This document shows, in pieces, positions 45,348 to 54,249 of a stretch of 64,000 bases of DNA (its first letter is position 1; each line of letters begins with the position of its first letter). The stretch is from JAJCYL01 sp040222875 (lineage in GTDB: Bacteria > Bacteroidota > Bacteroidia > Cytophagales > Cyclobacteriaceae), in assembly GCA_040222875.1 (NCBI GenBank), contig JAVKCG010000005.1, forward strand, positions 1-64,000, read 5' to 3'. The notes under the pieces were generated by a model, which saw only the letters and a list, made by a program, of their open reading frames with translations, made no database searches and had not been told where the DNA came from. A program made the translations under genes and the position numbers.

Positions 45348-46199
45348 CTAGTAGGCTACAGCCTGCTGACATGAACTTCCAAGCCCCTCAATTCCTAATT
45401 CAACCACATCGCCAGGCTTAAGAAACTGCGGTGGTTTTTGACCCATCCCAACTCCAGGAGGTGTTCCCGTTGAAATCATATCCCCAGGCATCAATGTCAT
45501 AAATTGTGAGATGTAGCTGACGACCTCATCTACTTTAAAAACAAAATTACAAGTGTTGCTTTGCTGTTTCATGTCACCATTTACCTTAAGCCACAGATCT
45601 AAATTATTAGGGTCAGCTATTTCATCTTTAGTGGCCATAAACGGACCGATTGGCGAAAATGTATCACAACTCTTGCCCTTCACCCATTGACCGCCCTTCT
45701 CAAGTTGGAACTCCCTTTCGCTGTAATCATTGATCAATGTGTATCCGGCGATATAATCATTAGCATCTTCCCGGCTGACATATTGAGCCTTTTTTCCAAT
45801 CACAACATTTAACTCTACTTCCCAGTCAGTTTTTTTACTTCCCTTTGGGATAATCACATGATCATTTGGCCCACAAATAGAAGTGGTGGCTTTAAAAAAA
45901 AGTATTGGCTCCGTAGGAATATCCATCCCCGCTTCTATTGCGTGATCTCTATAATTAAGGCCAACACAGATTATTTTCCCCGGATTGGCGATAGGTGTAC
46001 CAAGTCTTGTTTCCTTGCTGACTTCAGGCAGATCATTTTGGTGAAGCTCAACAATTTCATTAAGCCGATTTAAGCCATTATTATCCAGAAATTCAGGATT
46101 AAAATCAGAGATATGTTCACTCAGATCTAGTCTGATACCATCGCCTTTTTGGATGCCTGGTTTTTCAGCCCCAAATTCTCCAAATCTTATCAGTTTCAT
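45348..46199 (-). CDS. Fumarylacetoacetate hydrolase (FAH) family protein
   Basis: A 283-residue cytoplasmic enzyme of the FAH superfamily, which cleaves C-C bonds in 2,4-dioxo acids or decarboxylates oxo acids. The metal ligands are seen as E127 and E129 (WEVEL) and D158 (NDYS), after the typical VGLNYRDHA segment (79-87). Close relatives act on 2,4-diketo-3-deoxy-L-fuconate or rhamnonate. It follows an SDR gene by 3 bp on the same strand. That pairing is typical of non-phosphorylative sugar-acid pathways in which a 2-keto-3-deoxy acid is oxidised at C4 and then hydrolysed to pyruvate and a smaller acid. Confidence 0.85.
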   Translation of the reverse strand: MKLIRFGEFGAEKPGIQKGDGIRLDLSEHISDFNPEFLDNNGLNRLNEIVELHQNDLPEVSKETRLGTPIANPGKIICVGLNYRDHAIEAGMDIPTEPILFFKATTSICGPNDHVIIPKGSKKTDWEVELNVVIGKKAQYVSREDANDYIAGYTLINDYSEREFQLEKGGQWVKGKSCDTFSPIGPFMATKDEIADPNNLDLWLKVNGDMKQQSNTCNFVFKVDEVVSYISQFMTLMPGDMISTGTPPGVGMGQKPPQFLKPGDVVELGIEGLGSSCQQAVAY

Positions 46200-46202
46200 A
46201 AT

Positions 46203-46991
46203 TCAAGTGTTCAGTGTTACAAATCCGCCGTCTATGCTATAGTTGCTGCCAGTTACAAATGAAGCTTCATTGGAGCAAAGGTAGAGGGCGAGATAGGCCA
46301 TTTCAATAGGTTTTCCCATCCTTCCAATGGGCTGCGTTTTTGAAAGTTTCTCAAACATTTCCTTTTCTTTACCCGGATAATTTTTGGCAAGGTAACCATC
46401 AACAAGCGGTGTATGAACCCTGCCGGGTGCTATGCTATTGCATCTTATCCCTTGGGCAACGTAATCTTTGGCTATGGAATAAGTCATAGTTAGGATGGCC
46501 CCTTTGGTCATCGAGTAGGCAAATCGATCTTGAAGCCCAACCAAAGAGGCGGCTGATGCTAAATTTAAGATTGCACCTCCCTTTCCGCGTTTCATCCTTT
46601 GAATTGCTGCCAGGGCACAATTATAAGCACCCTTTATATTCACTTCATACAAGCGATCCAAATCCTCCTCTGTGGTCTGTTCAATGGTGCCTACGAAAGC
46701 CAAACCAGCATTATTCACGAGGATGTCTATTGAGCCGGTATTGGAGTAAATCGACTCGAAAACGTCTTGCACATTTTGTTGTTTTGTAATGTCGCAAGAG
46801 TGGTAAGTAGCTGCCCCGCCTTTACCACTAATTTCTGCCAAAGTCTCTTTACCAGCCTCATCATTTACATCGATTAGCGTTATTACTGCGCCCCTTTCTG
46901 CAAAAAGAGAAGAAATGCTTTTACCAATACCACTGGCACCACCGGTAATGACGGCAGTTTTCCCTTCGAGACTAAAAATGTTTTCCATCAT
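46203..46991 (-). CDS. SDR family dehydrogenase, sugar-acid type
   Basis: A 262-residue classical SDR with TGGASGIG (16-23), D41 after beta-2 (indicating NAD), NNAG (93-96), S146, Y159 and K163. The sequence resembles 2-keto-3-deoxy-L-fuconate or gluconate dehydrogenases and other sugar-acid SDRs. Its start overlaps the stop of the upstream DUF4185-like gene (AATGATGG), and an FAH hydrolase follows after 3 bp. It probably oxidises a 2-keto-3-deoxy sugar acid for that hydrolase; substrate identity is inferred from context only. Confidence 0.85.
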   Translation of the reverse strand: MMENIFSLEGKTAVITGGASGIGKSISSLFAERGAVITLIDVNDEAGKETLAEISGKGGAATYHSCDITKQQNVQDVFESIYSNTGSIDILVNNAGLAFVGTIEQTTEEDLDRLYEVNIKGAYNCALAAIQRMKRGKGGAILNLASAASLVGLQDRFAYSMTKGAILTMTYSIAKDYVAQGIRCNSIAPGRVHTPLVDGYLAKNYPGKEKEMFEKLSKTQPIGRMGKPIEMAYLALYLCSNEASFVTGSNYSIDGGFVTLNT

Positions 46992-48193
46992 TTGAGCATT
47001 TCAGATTTCAACTTGATGAACCTTGGCCTGTAAATGTGTGCATTTTCCTGAATGTCATTCCAGAAATCATGGGTGATAGTGTTATAAGAAATAAGTAATT
47101 CACCTGGACTTGAAATATTCGGGTGGGCCTTGGCATTATATGGCAAAATGCCTGGTGGCTCATTCACTTCAGGAGTTGTCCAGATTTCATTTATTGGCCC
47201 AAAAGGCCCTACTGGGCTCTGCCCTACCTGAAGCCCCACTTTATCCGAAATGCCCATTATCTGATAAATCAAAAGGTAGCGTCCATCTTTCAATGGAGTT
47301 ACGCTCAGTTCGTTAGAAACACCGTTGGTAATGCCTCCAAGCTCCTGAATATTACTACTCCATGAATTTCCAGTCCAATATGTCCAGCGATCAAAATCCT
47401 CGAAATCTTCGGGTTTTACCCTGGCTGCCACCAGGTTTTTATCTTGCCCTATGGCACCATAAACATAAATGTAGCCGTCTGGGTTTGAAGCCCCGCCCCA
47501 ATCTGTATTCACAAAAACGCCTGAGCCTAATTCCCCATTTCCAAGACTATCACTTTCAATGTTCAATGGTGTCACAATCTGCCTGTAACCATCAAATGGT
47601 GGGCTTTCGGGGTTATCGATGGCCAGAAGGGTGACATTTGACAATTCAAAATCGAAAACATTGGGGCCAGTCATCGCCACATGATAGGCGAACACATACA
47701 ACCGATTATCAAGTGCTTTATTGATAAACCCGTCCCCCAACCAGAAATACTGGTCAGGCTTGGCATTGGGGTTATCTGGTACAAAGAAAGTCTCGGGAGA
47801 ACCGTCTGCACTTTTTTTGTAATGAAAGGAAATGCTGTCTTCACTTGGGGTGAGCCCCTTAAAATAGGCGACCGTATTGTTCACCATTACATTCCCCGGC
47901 AGTGGCTTATTGTTCTCGACCTCACCTATATAAGTGTCACTGAAGATCAACAAAGTCTTTTTGCCGGCATTACTCGCATGCTTGTCAAGGCCGTCTAGAG
48001 GAATAGAAAAAATGCCGTCTGCTGCAAACCAACCCGATTTCCTATAGAACAGATTGGTCCATTTGGGGGCCGCTTCAGTTGTATACTCAAAATAGTAAGG
48101 GTCTTTTGGTGATTCCTCTGTCACCTGTTCTTGTGTTTTGCCCCCGCAGCTTGCCAGGGTCAACACCAGAATGAAAATGTAGATTTTTTGCAT
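46988..48193 (-). CDS. DUF4185/DUF5005-like propeller lipoprotein (paralog B)
   Basis: A 401-residue lipoprotein (TLASC, C16). It is clearly homologous along its length to the 21699-22874 protein: SGWFAADGIFSIPLDG, LLIFSDTYIG, YFWLGDGFIN, NGVSNELSVTPL, then HPNISSPGELLISYN and YRPRFIKL. The conserved acidic positions early in each (ADG, SDT) could form an active site, as in five-bladed-propeller glycosidases, but the family has no proven activity that I can cite. It lies in a four-gene operon between paralog C and the SDR/FAH pair, which ties it to sugar-acid use. Confidence 0.72.
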   Translation of the reverse strand: MQKIYIFILVLTLASCGGKTQEQVTEESPKDPYYFEYTTEAAPKWTNLFYRKSGWFAADGIFSIPLDGLDKHASNAGKKTLLIFSDTYIGEVENNKPLPGNVMVNNTVAYFKGLTPSEDSISFHYKKSADGSPETFFVPDNPNAKPDQYFWLGDGFINKALDNRLYVFAYHVAMTGPNVFDFELSNVTLLAIDNPESPPFDGYRQIVTPLNIESDSLGNGELGSGVFVNTDWGGASNPDGYIYVYGAIGQDKNLVAARVKPEDFEDFDRWTYWTGNSWSSNIQELGGITNGVSNELSVTPLKDGRYLLIYQIMGISDKVGLQVGQSPVGPFGPINEIWTTPEVNEPPGILPYNAKAHPNISSPGELLISYNTITHDFWNDIQENAHIYRPRFIKLKSEMLK

Positions 48194-48203
48194 AAGCTAT
48201 TTT

Positions 48204-49373
48204 TTATTGCCAGTTCCCTACTCTTATAAAGTAGGGCCTATAGTAGTCGGCGTTCCTAAACAAATCACCGAAATTGAAACTGTTGATGTTGTATGAGATA
48301 AGTATTTCGCCGTTTTCAGTGAATTGAGGATGTACGAATGAGTTGTATGTCCATCTATCTCCTTCAGATTCAGGAGTGCAGTAAATTGTTCGTTGATTTC
48401 CCCAGGGGCCTTCAGGACTTGGGGCGTCCCACATAAAAATTTCCTTTCCGAATATATGATGATGGGTTACCAGATAGAACTTTTCCCCTTCTTTGAAAAC
48501 AGCAAACTGCTCCGAAACATCGTTGACAACGCCAAGGCTTTCCGATATATCTGAGACCCATTCAGAGCCATTAAAGTATTCCCACTCATTCCTAATATCT
48601 CCGTCAGCCGCTCTGGCTACATTGGCAAATTTGTTCAAACCACTTCGTTCAGCTCCATATATGTAGATGTAATCCTCATCTTCCACCACGCAAGAACCAA
48701 AGGCTATTGTTGGATCAATTATCCTTTGCTCTATTGAGATTAATTCGAGATCCGGCAAAGTGAATAAAGCAAGATCGATGCTTGCATACTCGAATGAGAA
48801 TATACCGCCCTCTCCAGTTGATCGGAAAGCCGAAAGAAGAACCTGCAGTGTGTCATTATGAACGGTGCCATCAGTTGGCCAATACCACCAGCCTTCGGTT
48901 GATGGAGATACGAATGCCGATCCATCGCTTTGAACAAAAGTTGTGAGGTCGTTTCCCTCCTGGATGACAAAACTGTTTCTGGCGAATGGAGAGCCTGATC
49001 TTGATCTGTCAGGGTTCACTTCACCTAAAAAGGTATCTCCAAACATCCAAAGCGTCCGGTTATCAGGCAATTCAATAGAATAGGTGGCATCGCCACCAGT
49101 CCATCCACCACCAAACCGGGTGAATAGCGATATGAATGGCTCACTGCGTATAACGACTAAAGTTGAGTCCCAGCAGGGCTGCGGTGGTGCCGTTGCCATG
49201 GTATCCTCTGGGGGGGTTGTCGGCTCTTCTACAACAACGCTCATTGTGTCTTCTTCCTCAAATTCTGGATAAAATCTCTCTGAGGTGAAATCATCCGTCT
49301 CATCTTCAAGGCAAGCGAAGAAAAACAGGCCGATCGAACAGGTTAGTAGCAGGTTGTATAGCAGTGTTTTCAT
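48204..49373 (-). CDS. DUF4185/DUF5005-like propeller lipoprotein (paralog C)
   Basis: A 389-residue lipoprotein (FFFAC, C21) with an acidic, Pro/Thr-rich linker to about residue 65. The propeller domain has the family pattern in a more diverged form: GGGWTGGDATYSIEL, TLWMFGDTFLGE, WWYWPTDGTV, VNDVSEQFAV, then HPQFTENGEILISYN and YRPYFIRV. It heads the minus-strand operon with paralog B, the SDR and the FAH gene, and diverges from uxuA across 119 bp that show no convincing palindrome. Confidence 0.7.
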   Translation of the reverse strand: MKTLLYNLLLTCSIGLFFFACLEDETDDFTSERFYPEFEEEDTMSVVVEEPTTPPEDTMATAPPQPCWDSTLVVIRSEPFISLFTRFGGGWTGGDATYSIELPDNRTLWMFGDTFLGEVNPDRSRSGSPFARNSFVIQEGNDLTTFVQSDGSAFVSPSTEGWWYWPTDGTVHNDTLQVLLSAFRSTGEGGIFSFEYASIDLALFTLPDLELISIEQRIIDPTIAFGSCVVEDEDYIYIYGAERSGLNKFANVARAADGDIRNEWEYFNGSEWVSDISESLGVVNDVSEQFAVFKEGEKFYLVTHHHIFGKEIFMWDAPSPEGPWGNQRTIYCTPESEGDRWTYNSFVHPQFTENGEILISYNINSFNFGDLFRNADYYRPYFIRVGNWQ

Positions 49374-49492
49374 TCACTTACAATACAATCGGCTTTTGCT
49401 ATGGTATGATTGATATTGCCGTTTGTTGATAATTCTTTCACCCCATTCGCTTGTATTTTAATAACAAGTTAACTTAACTGATTACCTCGCAT

Positions 49493-50566
49493 ATGAAATT
49501 GGGATTAGGCCTTTATAAATCAATTCTTTCAGATGACAACTTCCGGTTTGCGAAGCAGGCTGGAGCATCACACATTGTTGTTCAATTGGTAGATTATATA
49601 AAAGGTGGGGACAACCCGTCGCTTACCCAGAATTACCTGGGCGGCTGGGGCGTTACAGAAAATGAAAATAAGCCGTGGGAATACGATGATCTCAAGGCTC
49701 TAAAAAAGCAAATCGAAAGCCATGGGTTGGTCTGGGAGGCAATCGAAAATTTTGATCCTTCACACTGGTATGATGTGCTTTTGGATGGGCCGAAAAAAGA
49801 TCAACAGTTAGAAAATATTAAGCGCACAATCGCAAACTTAGGTAAGCTTGGCGTTCCTGTGATGGGTTATTATTTCAGCCTGGCAGGTGTATGGGGGTGG
49901 ACTGGAAAACCAACCGGCAGAGCAGGGGCCAAATCGATAGAATTCGATCAATCATTGGTTGATACAGAGACACCCATTCCGAAAGGGATGGTTTGGAACA
50001 TGACCTACGATACAAGTGCCCCTGAGGGGGAAATTGAGCCAGTGAGCCGGGAAGAAATTTGGCAGCGGTTGGAGTATTTTCTTGAGCGAGTCCTACCGGT
50101 GGCCGAAGAAAACAATGTTAAGCTTGTGGCCCATCCTGACGACCCGCCATTGCCAGAAATGAGGAAGACAGCGAGGTTATTTTATTCTCCATCTGAGTAC
50201 GAAAAACTATTGCATGTGAACCCAAGCCCTGCAAGTGGATTTGAATTCTGCATGGGTACAGTTCAGGAGATGAAGGATAGTGACGTTTATCAGCTTTTGG
50301 ACAAATATTCAAAAGCCGATAAAATCGGGTACATTCATTTTAGAAATGTAAAGGGCAAGGTTCCTCATTACCGAGAGGTGTTTGTAGATGAAGGTGATAT
50401 CGACATGGTGAAAGCACTCAAAATTTTGCAAAAGAACAATTACGATGGCGTTTTGATACCAGATCACACTCCTGAAATGACCTGCGGGGCTCCATGGCAT
50501 GCAGGAATGGCTTACGCTTTGGGTTTTATGAAAGGGGCGATGAATACATTAAACCATGATGGATAA
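49493..50566 (+). CDS. uxuA: Mannonate dehydratase family protein
   Basis: UxuA dehydrates D-mannonate to 2-keto-3-deoxy-D-gluconate. The 357-residue protein has the UxuA TIM-barrel features and the four metal ligands at family spacing: H214 (in HPDDPP), C253 (EFCMGT), H282 (HFRNVKG) and D324 (DHTP). It is shorter than the 394-residue E. coli enzyme but close to Gram-positive forms. No uxaC or uxuB is adjacent; instead a mutarotase-like gene (11-bp overlap), an SMP-30 lactonase and an SDR follow. This suggests the mannonate comes from oxidation of an aldose and not from glucuronate. Confidence 0.88.
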   Translation: MKLGLGLYKSILSDDNFRFAKQAGASHIVVQLVDYIKGGDNPSLTQNYLGGWGVTENENKPWEYDDLKALKKQIESHGLVWEAIENFDPSHWYDVLLDGPKKDQQLENIKRTIANLGKLGVPVMGYYFSLAGVWGWTGKPTGRAGAKSIEFDQSLVDTETPIPKGMVWNMTYDTSAPEGEIEPVSREEIWQRLEYFLERVLPVAEENNVKLVAHPDDPPLPEMRKTARLFYSPSEYEKLLHVNPSPASGFEFCMGTVQEMKDSDVYQLLDKYSKADKIGYIHFRNVKGKVPHYREVFVDEGDIDMVKALKILQKNNYDGVLIPDHTPEMTCGAPWHAGMAYALGFMKGAMNTLNHDG

Positions 50567-51605
50567 AATTTCATTTCCAACAAATAAATGCCGCATATCC
50601 GATGACTGGGCTTACAAAGAGATGCCAGTTGTTTACATGGAAAATGATTTCATTAAGATTGGGATTTTAGTCGGACGCGGAAGTGATATTTTCGAATTCA
50701 GCTATAAGCCCAGGGGGATTGATTTGATGCTTCGTCTAAACAAAGGCATCCGAAACCCGAACAGGGATTTTTCCCAAATTAGGGATACACCAAATCAACT
50801 TGAGGACTACTACTATGGCGGCTGGCAAGAGGCACTGCCAAACAGCCCAACCTTTAATTATCGGGGGGCATCTTTAGGGCAGCATGGGGAAGTGTCGCTG
50901 GTGCCGTGGAAGCATGCAATTGTGGAAAATAGCCCTTCGAAAGTAGCTGTTAAATTATGGGTTAGGCCACTCAGGGTGCCGGTGTATTTAGAAAAAACCC
51001 TGTCAATAAATAATGACAATGCCACCCTATTTATCGAAGAGCGATTGGTGAATGAGTCAAAAACCGACCTGGATATCATGTGGGGGCATCATATTGCTTT
51101 TGGGCTTCCTTTCTTGAAGCAAGGTGGTGAGGTAATTACCAACGCCACAAATTTTGAAGCTGAGCCTGCAATGCCAGATCACCGCAGGTTTAAAGGGGAT
51201 TACAAGGGAAGCTGGCCATTGGTCAAAAATATTAACGGTGAAGAAGATGATGCCAGCCTTATCCCTGCGGAGAGTGGCGCCGCATACAGCGAATTGGCAT
51301 ATTTATCCGGTTTTCCTGATAAAGCTTTTTACGGCTTGTGGAATGCAAATGAAGAATTGGGGTTCACCGCTCATTGGGATGCCAGCGTTTTTTCACACCT
51401 CTGGTATTGGCAAGAGCGATACGCCACACAAGATGCACCCTGGTGGGGTTCGGCCTATGCCGTGGGCCTTGAGCCCTGGACTTCAAAATGGACGAACGAC
51501 CCTGAAAAAGCCATCGCCAATGGAGAATGGCTTAAGTTGAGTGCTGGCCAGGAAAAACTGAGCAAGATGAACGCTGGTATAATTACAGCTAAACCTGATC
51601 TTTAA
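50556..51605 (+). CDS. Aldose-epimerase-like (DUF4432-type) protein
   Basis: A 349-residue cytoplasmic protein of the galactose-mutarotase-like beta-sandwich superfamily, similar to DUF4432 proteins: GRGSDIFEFSYKPRGIDLML near the start, a GGWQEALPN segment with conserved Trp and Glu, and MWGHHIAFG with paired histidines in the middle. Such proteins bind sugars in the mutarotase cleft, and some may interconvert anomers. It overlaps the uxuA stop by 11 bp and precedes the lactonase, so it may supply the right anomer to the sugar dehydrogenase. Confidence 0.72.
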   Translation: MMDKISFPTNKCRISDDWAYKEMPVVYMENDFIKIGILVGRGSDIFEFSYKPRGIDLMLRLNKGIRNPNRDFSQIRDTPNQLEDYYYGGWQEALPNSPTFNYRGASLGQHGEVSLVPWKHAIVENSPSKVAVKLWVRPLRVPVYLEKTLSINNDNATLFIEERLVNESKTDLDIMWGHHIAFGLPFLKQGGEVITNATNFEAEPAMPDHRRFKGDYKGSWPLVKNINGEEDDASLIPAESGAAYSELAYLSGFPDKAFYGLWNANEELGFTAHWDASVFSHLWYWQERYATQDAPWWGSAYAVGLEPWTSKWTNDPEKAIANGEWLKLSAGQEKLSKMNAGIITAKPDL

Positions 51606-51625
51606 AACTTTAACAATAAAATTAT

Positions 51626-52474
51626 ATGCACCCATTACTTGACAAAGCAGTTGTTTTCACTGAAGGACTTGACCACCCAGAGTGTGTGGCAATACATCCT
51701 GACGGCTCCGTTTGGGCTGGTGGTGAAGGGGGTCAAATCTATCGAATATCACAGGATGGAAGCAACGTGGAAGAGGTAGCCAACACCGGCGGTTTTATTT
51801 TGGGGATAGCTTTTAGTCCCGGGGCACAATGGCTGGCAATATGCGATTTAGGTAAAAAATGTCTGTGGAAACTCGATTTGGCATCTATGAAATTAGAGAT
51901 GTTTTCTGATGGGGCAGATGGGCATCAATTCAACATTCCTAATTATGGTGTTTTTGATTCCGCGGGTAACTATTATGTTACTGAAAGTGGGGACTTTCGG
52001 CAGGTTACAGGCAAAATCCTGAAGTATGACACCGAGGGTAATGGCACAATTTGGCATGATGGATCCTTCAATTTTACGAATGGCTGTGCATTGGGGCCAA
52101 ATGAAACTCACATATATGTGGTAGTCTCTTTTATGCCAGGAATAGAAAGAATTGCCATAAATGCTGATGGGTCAGCAGGTGAGCGGGAGGTATATTGTAC
52201 ACTACCGGAATCTGTGCCTGATGGCTGTGCGTTTGACGCCGATGGCAACCTGTATGTATCCTGCTATGCTCCTAACAAGATTTATAAAATTGCCTCGGAC
52301 AGAACAGCTTCTATTTTTATTGATGATTGGGAAGCTCACACACTTTCAAATCCAACTAACATCGCTTTTGGGGGAGATAACCTTGACCAGATGTTTACAG
52401 CAAATTTAGGTCGATGGCACATTACCAAAATCGATGCTGGGATTAAAGGCTTACCGTTGGTAAGCCATAAATAA
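51626..52474 (+). CDS. SMP-30/gluconolactonase family lactonase
   Basis: A 282-residue six-bladed propeller without a signal peptide, so cytoplasmic. It has the SMP-30 metal-site residues in order: E19 (LDHPECVAI), the Asn in FTNGCALGP, and the Asp in PDGCAFDADGN. SMP-30 enzymes open aldonolactones to aldonic acids. It lies between a mutarotase-like gene and an SDR and downstream of uxuA, so it probably hydrolyses the lactone from the SDR to make the acid UxuA dehydrates. Confidence 0.84.
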   Translation: MHPLLDKAVVFTEGLDHPECVAIHPDGSVWAGGEGGQIYRISQDGSNVEEVANTGGFILGIAFSPGAQWLAICDLGKKCLWKLDLASMKLEMFSDGADGHQFNIPNYGVFDSAGNYYVTESGDFRQVTGKILKYDTEGNGTIWHDGSFNFTNGCALGPNETHIYVVVSFMPGIERIAINADGSAGEREVYCTLPESVPDGCAFDADGNLYVSCYAPNKIYKIASDRTASIFIDDWEAHTLSNPTNIAFGGDNLDQMFTANLGRWHITKIDAGIKGLPLVSHK

Positions 52475-52480
52475 TGAGTC

Positions 52481-53248
52481 ATGAGCAGCAAGGATAAGGT
52501 AGTTGTTATCACTGGGGGAGCCAAGGGCATGGGGGGAGCTTGCAGTCGACTTTTTCATGAAAACGGCTGGAAAGTGGGGATACTTGATCTGGATGAAAAG
52601 GGATCGCAACTCGCTAAAGAGTTGGGCGGAAGCGCCATGTTTATCCAATGCGATGTTTCAAAAGAGCAACAAGTAAAAGATGCGTTTAATAAAATTATCA
52701 ACGCATTTGGCGAAATAAGCGCCCTGGTACACTGTGCAGGAATCCAACGATATTCTACAGTAACTGAAACTACTGAGGAAGAGTGGGATTTGGTAATGAA
52801 TGTTAACCTAAAGTCGGCCTTCCTTTGTTCCAAATACGCCATTCCTTCTATTCAAAAAAGCGGTTCCGGTTTAGTGGCACTTGTCTCAAGTGTTCAGGCC
52901 TTTATTTCTCAAAACAACGTGGCTCCATATACCACTTCTAAAACAGCCATCCTCGGTTTAACTAGGAGTATTGCTGTCGATTATGGCCCTGAAGTAAGGA
53001 GTGTCGCTATATGTCCAGGCACAGTGGATACACCCATGTTCAGGTCATCAATTGCCGAGTCGCCAGACCCACAAGAGGTCTATGACGAGTGCGTTGATAT
53101 GCACCTGACAAAGCGTATTGGCACCCCGGAAGAAGTTGCAGAGCTAATTTACTTTCTCGCCCAGGATAAGGCCTCTTTTATGACAGGGCAAGCCATTCGA
53201 ATTGATGGCGGATTGGGCATTGTAGTCGGGGGTAGCAAACGAGACTAA
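52481..53248 (+). CDS. SDR family dehydrogenase, possible aldose 1-dehydrogenase
   Basis: A 255-residue classical SDR with TGGAKGMG (11-18), an acidic pair after beta-2 (LDLDE, favouring NAD), catalytic Y150 and K154 (YTTSK) and CPGTVDTPMF in the substrate loop. It is the last gene of uxuA-mutarotase-lactonase-SDR, 6 bp after the lactonase. The company suggests oxidation of a free aldose such as mannose at C1 to the lactone. A 3-keto-acid or 2-deoxy-gluconate dehydrogenase role cannot be excluded. Its end overlaps the convergent gene by 4 bp. Confidence 0.83.
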   Translation: MSSKDKVVVITGGAKGMGGACSRLFHENGWKVGILDLDEKGSQLAKELGGSAMFIQCDVSKEQQVKDAFNKIINAFGEISALVHCAGIQRYSTVTETTEEEWDLVMNVNLKSAFLCSKYAIPSIQKSGSGLVALVSSVQAFISQNNVAPYTTSKTAILGLTRSIAVDYGPEVRSVAICPGTVDTPMFRSSIAESPDPQEVYDECVDMHLTKRIGTPEEVAELIYFLAQDKASFMTGQAIRIDGGLGIVVGGSKRD

Positions 53249-54249
53249 TCTTCAACCTTTTCAGGGTTAAACCCGCTTTTCCATCGAAACTCTTGTTGAA
53301 AGCGACTGAAGGTATGCTGATATGAACTATCAATTGACATAATTTCTGATTCAAACCATCGAAACTTCCAGGTATAATCTGTCCAGGAAATTAAGGATTC
53401 ATTGAAGCTGCCTTTGGTCGGATAAAAAATATCCAGATAGACAAAACCTTCAATGGAGACCAACGACTCTTCATCCAGTTTATCCAAAGATTGCAAAAGC
53501 TGTATTCTTGGAACAAGCTTTCGACCATTAGCAAAAATGGGATTAGTTGATTCGAAGTATTGAGTTGCCAATTGGGCCGATGAGGTATTTGAGACGCCAG
53601 TTTGAACCAGCCCATTAAAAACTGTCGCCGGTAGTGTCAGTTCATGCCTTATGCCTGCATTTGAAATTGTGAAAAATGAACTGGTCAGCTCCGAAGGATT
53701 GCTCTTTTCTTGATTTTGGATTGGCCTCAAAACCAAAGGATTGCCAGGAGATACCTCGACATTTTCGATGAGGGTATTGCCATTTTTATAGGCTGAGAAA
53801 AACGTGACCGAAGGTATGCCAATGCCGTGGCTACCGAATTCCTGATGTACCACCAGCTTGTTCCAATCTTTATCTTTCAATTTAAATTTCAGTCTCAACT
53901 GGATATAGTATTTCATCAAGTCCATCACATTTATCTGAGAAGATTCTGGCCAGTTGTCAGTGGTTGAGATGAGTTGAGAAGGCAACCTTACACTCTCGTT
54001 CGTGATATAGAAATATTCAAGTATTACCTCCGAATGTTTCTGAGCCAGGTCTTGCAATTGATCCACCCGATAATTGTAGAACCCATCTGGCTCAGGGTGA
54101 TGAAAATACACCAAATCCTCCGCTAGCACTTTAAAAGTAACCTGTATCTCGTCCTCACTGATCCTGGCATTGGCCCAGGTCAGCGAAACCGGATGAGCAC
54201 TACTCAGCCAGGGAAGTAACGATAAAGCACAATAGATCCATCGGATCAT
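53245..54249 (-). CDS. Exported protein of unknown function, coupled to GH38
   Basis: A 334-residue protein with a signal peptide (MIRWIYCALSLLPWLSSA, cleavage before HP). The mature part is beta-rich, with alternating hydrophobic strands and phrases such as VSLTWANARISEDEIQVTF and VVHQEFGSHGIG. I do not recognise a family; the N-terminus faintly recalls Bacteroidota secreted proteins that begin with a mature HP. Its start overlaps the GH38 stop by 4 bp (ATGA), so it is translated with the mannosidase and may be its partner in the envelope. Confidence 0.6.
   Translation of the reverse strand: MIRWIYCALSLLPWLSSAHPVSLTWANARISEDEIQVTFKVLAEDLVYFHHPEPDGFYNYRVDQLQDLAQKHSEVILEYFYITNESVRLPSQLISTTDNWPESSQINVMDLMKYYIQLRLKFKLKDKDWNKLVVHQEFGSHGIGIPSVTFFSAYKNGNTLIENVEVSPGNPLVLRPIQNQEKSNPSELTSSFFTISNAGIRHELTLPATVFNGLVQTGVSNTSSAQLATQYFESTNPIFANGRKLVPRIQLLQSLDKLDEESLVSIEGFVYLDIFYPTKGSFNESLISWTDYTWKFRWFESEIMSIDSSYQHTFSRFQQEFRWKSGFNPEKVED

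Noticed and set aside
49450..49468. Imperfect inverted repeat CTTGT...ACAAG upstream of uxuA
   Set aside because: Only 5-bp arms match and the centre is AT-rich; too weak to call an operator.
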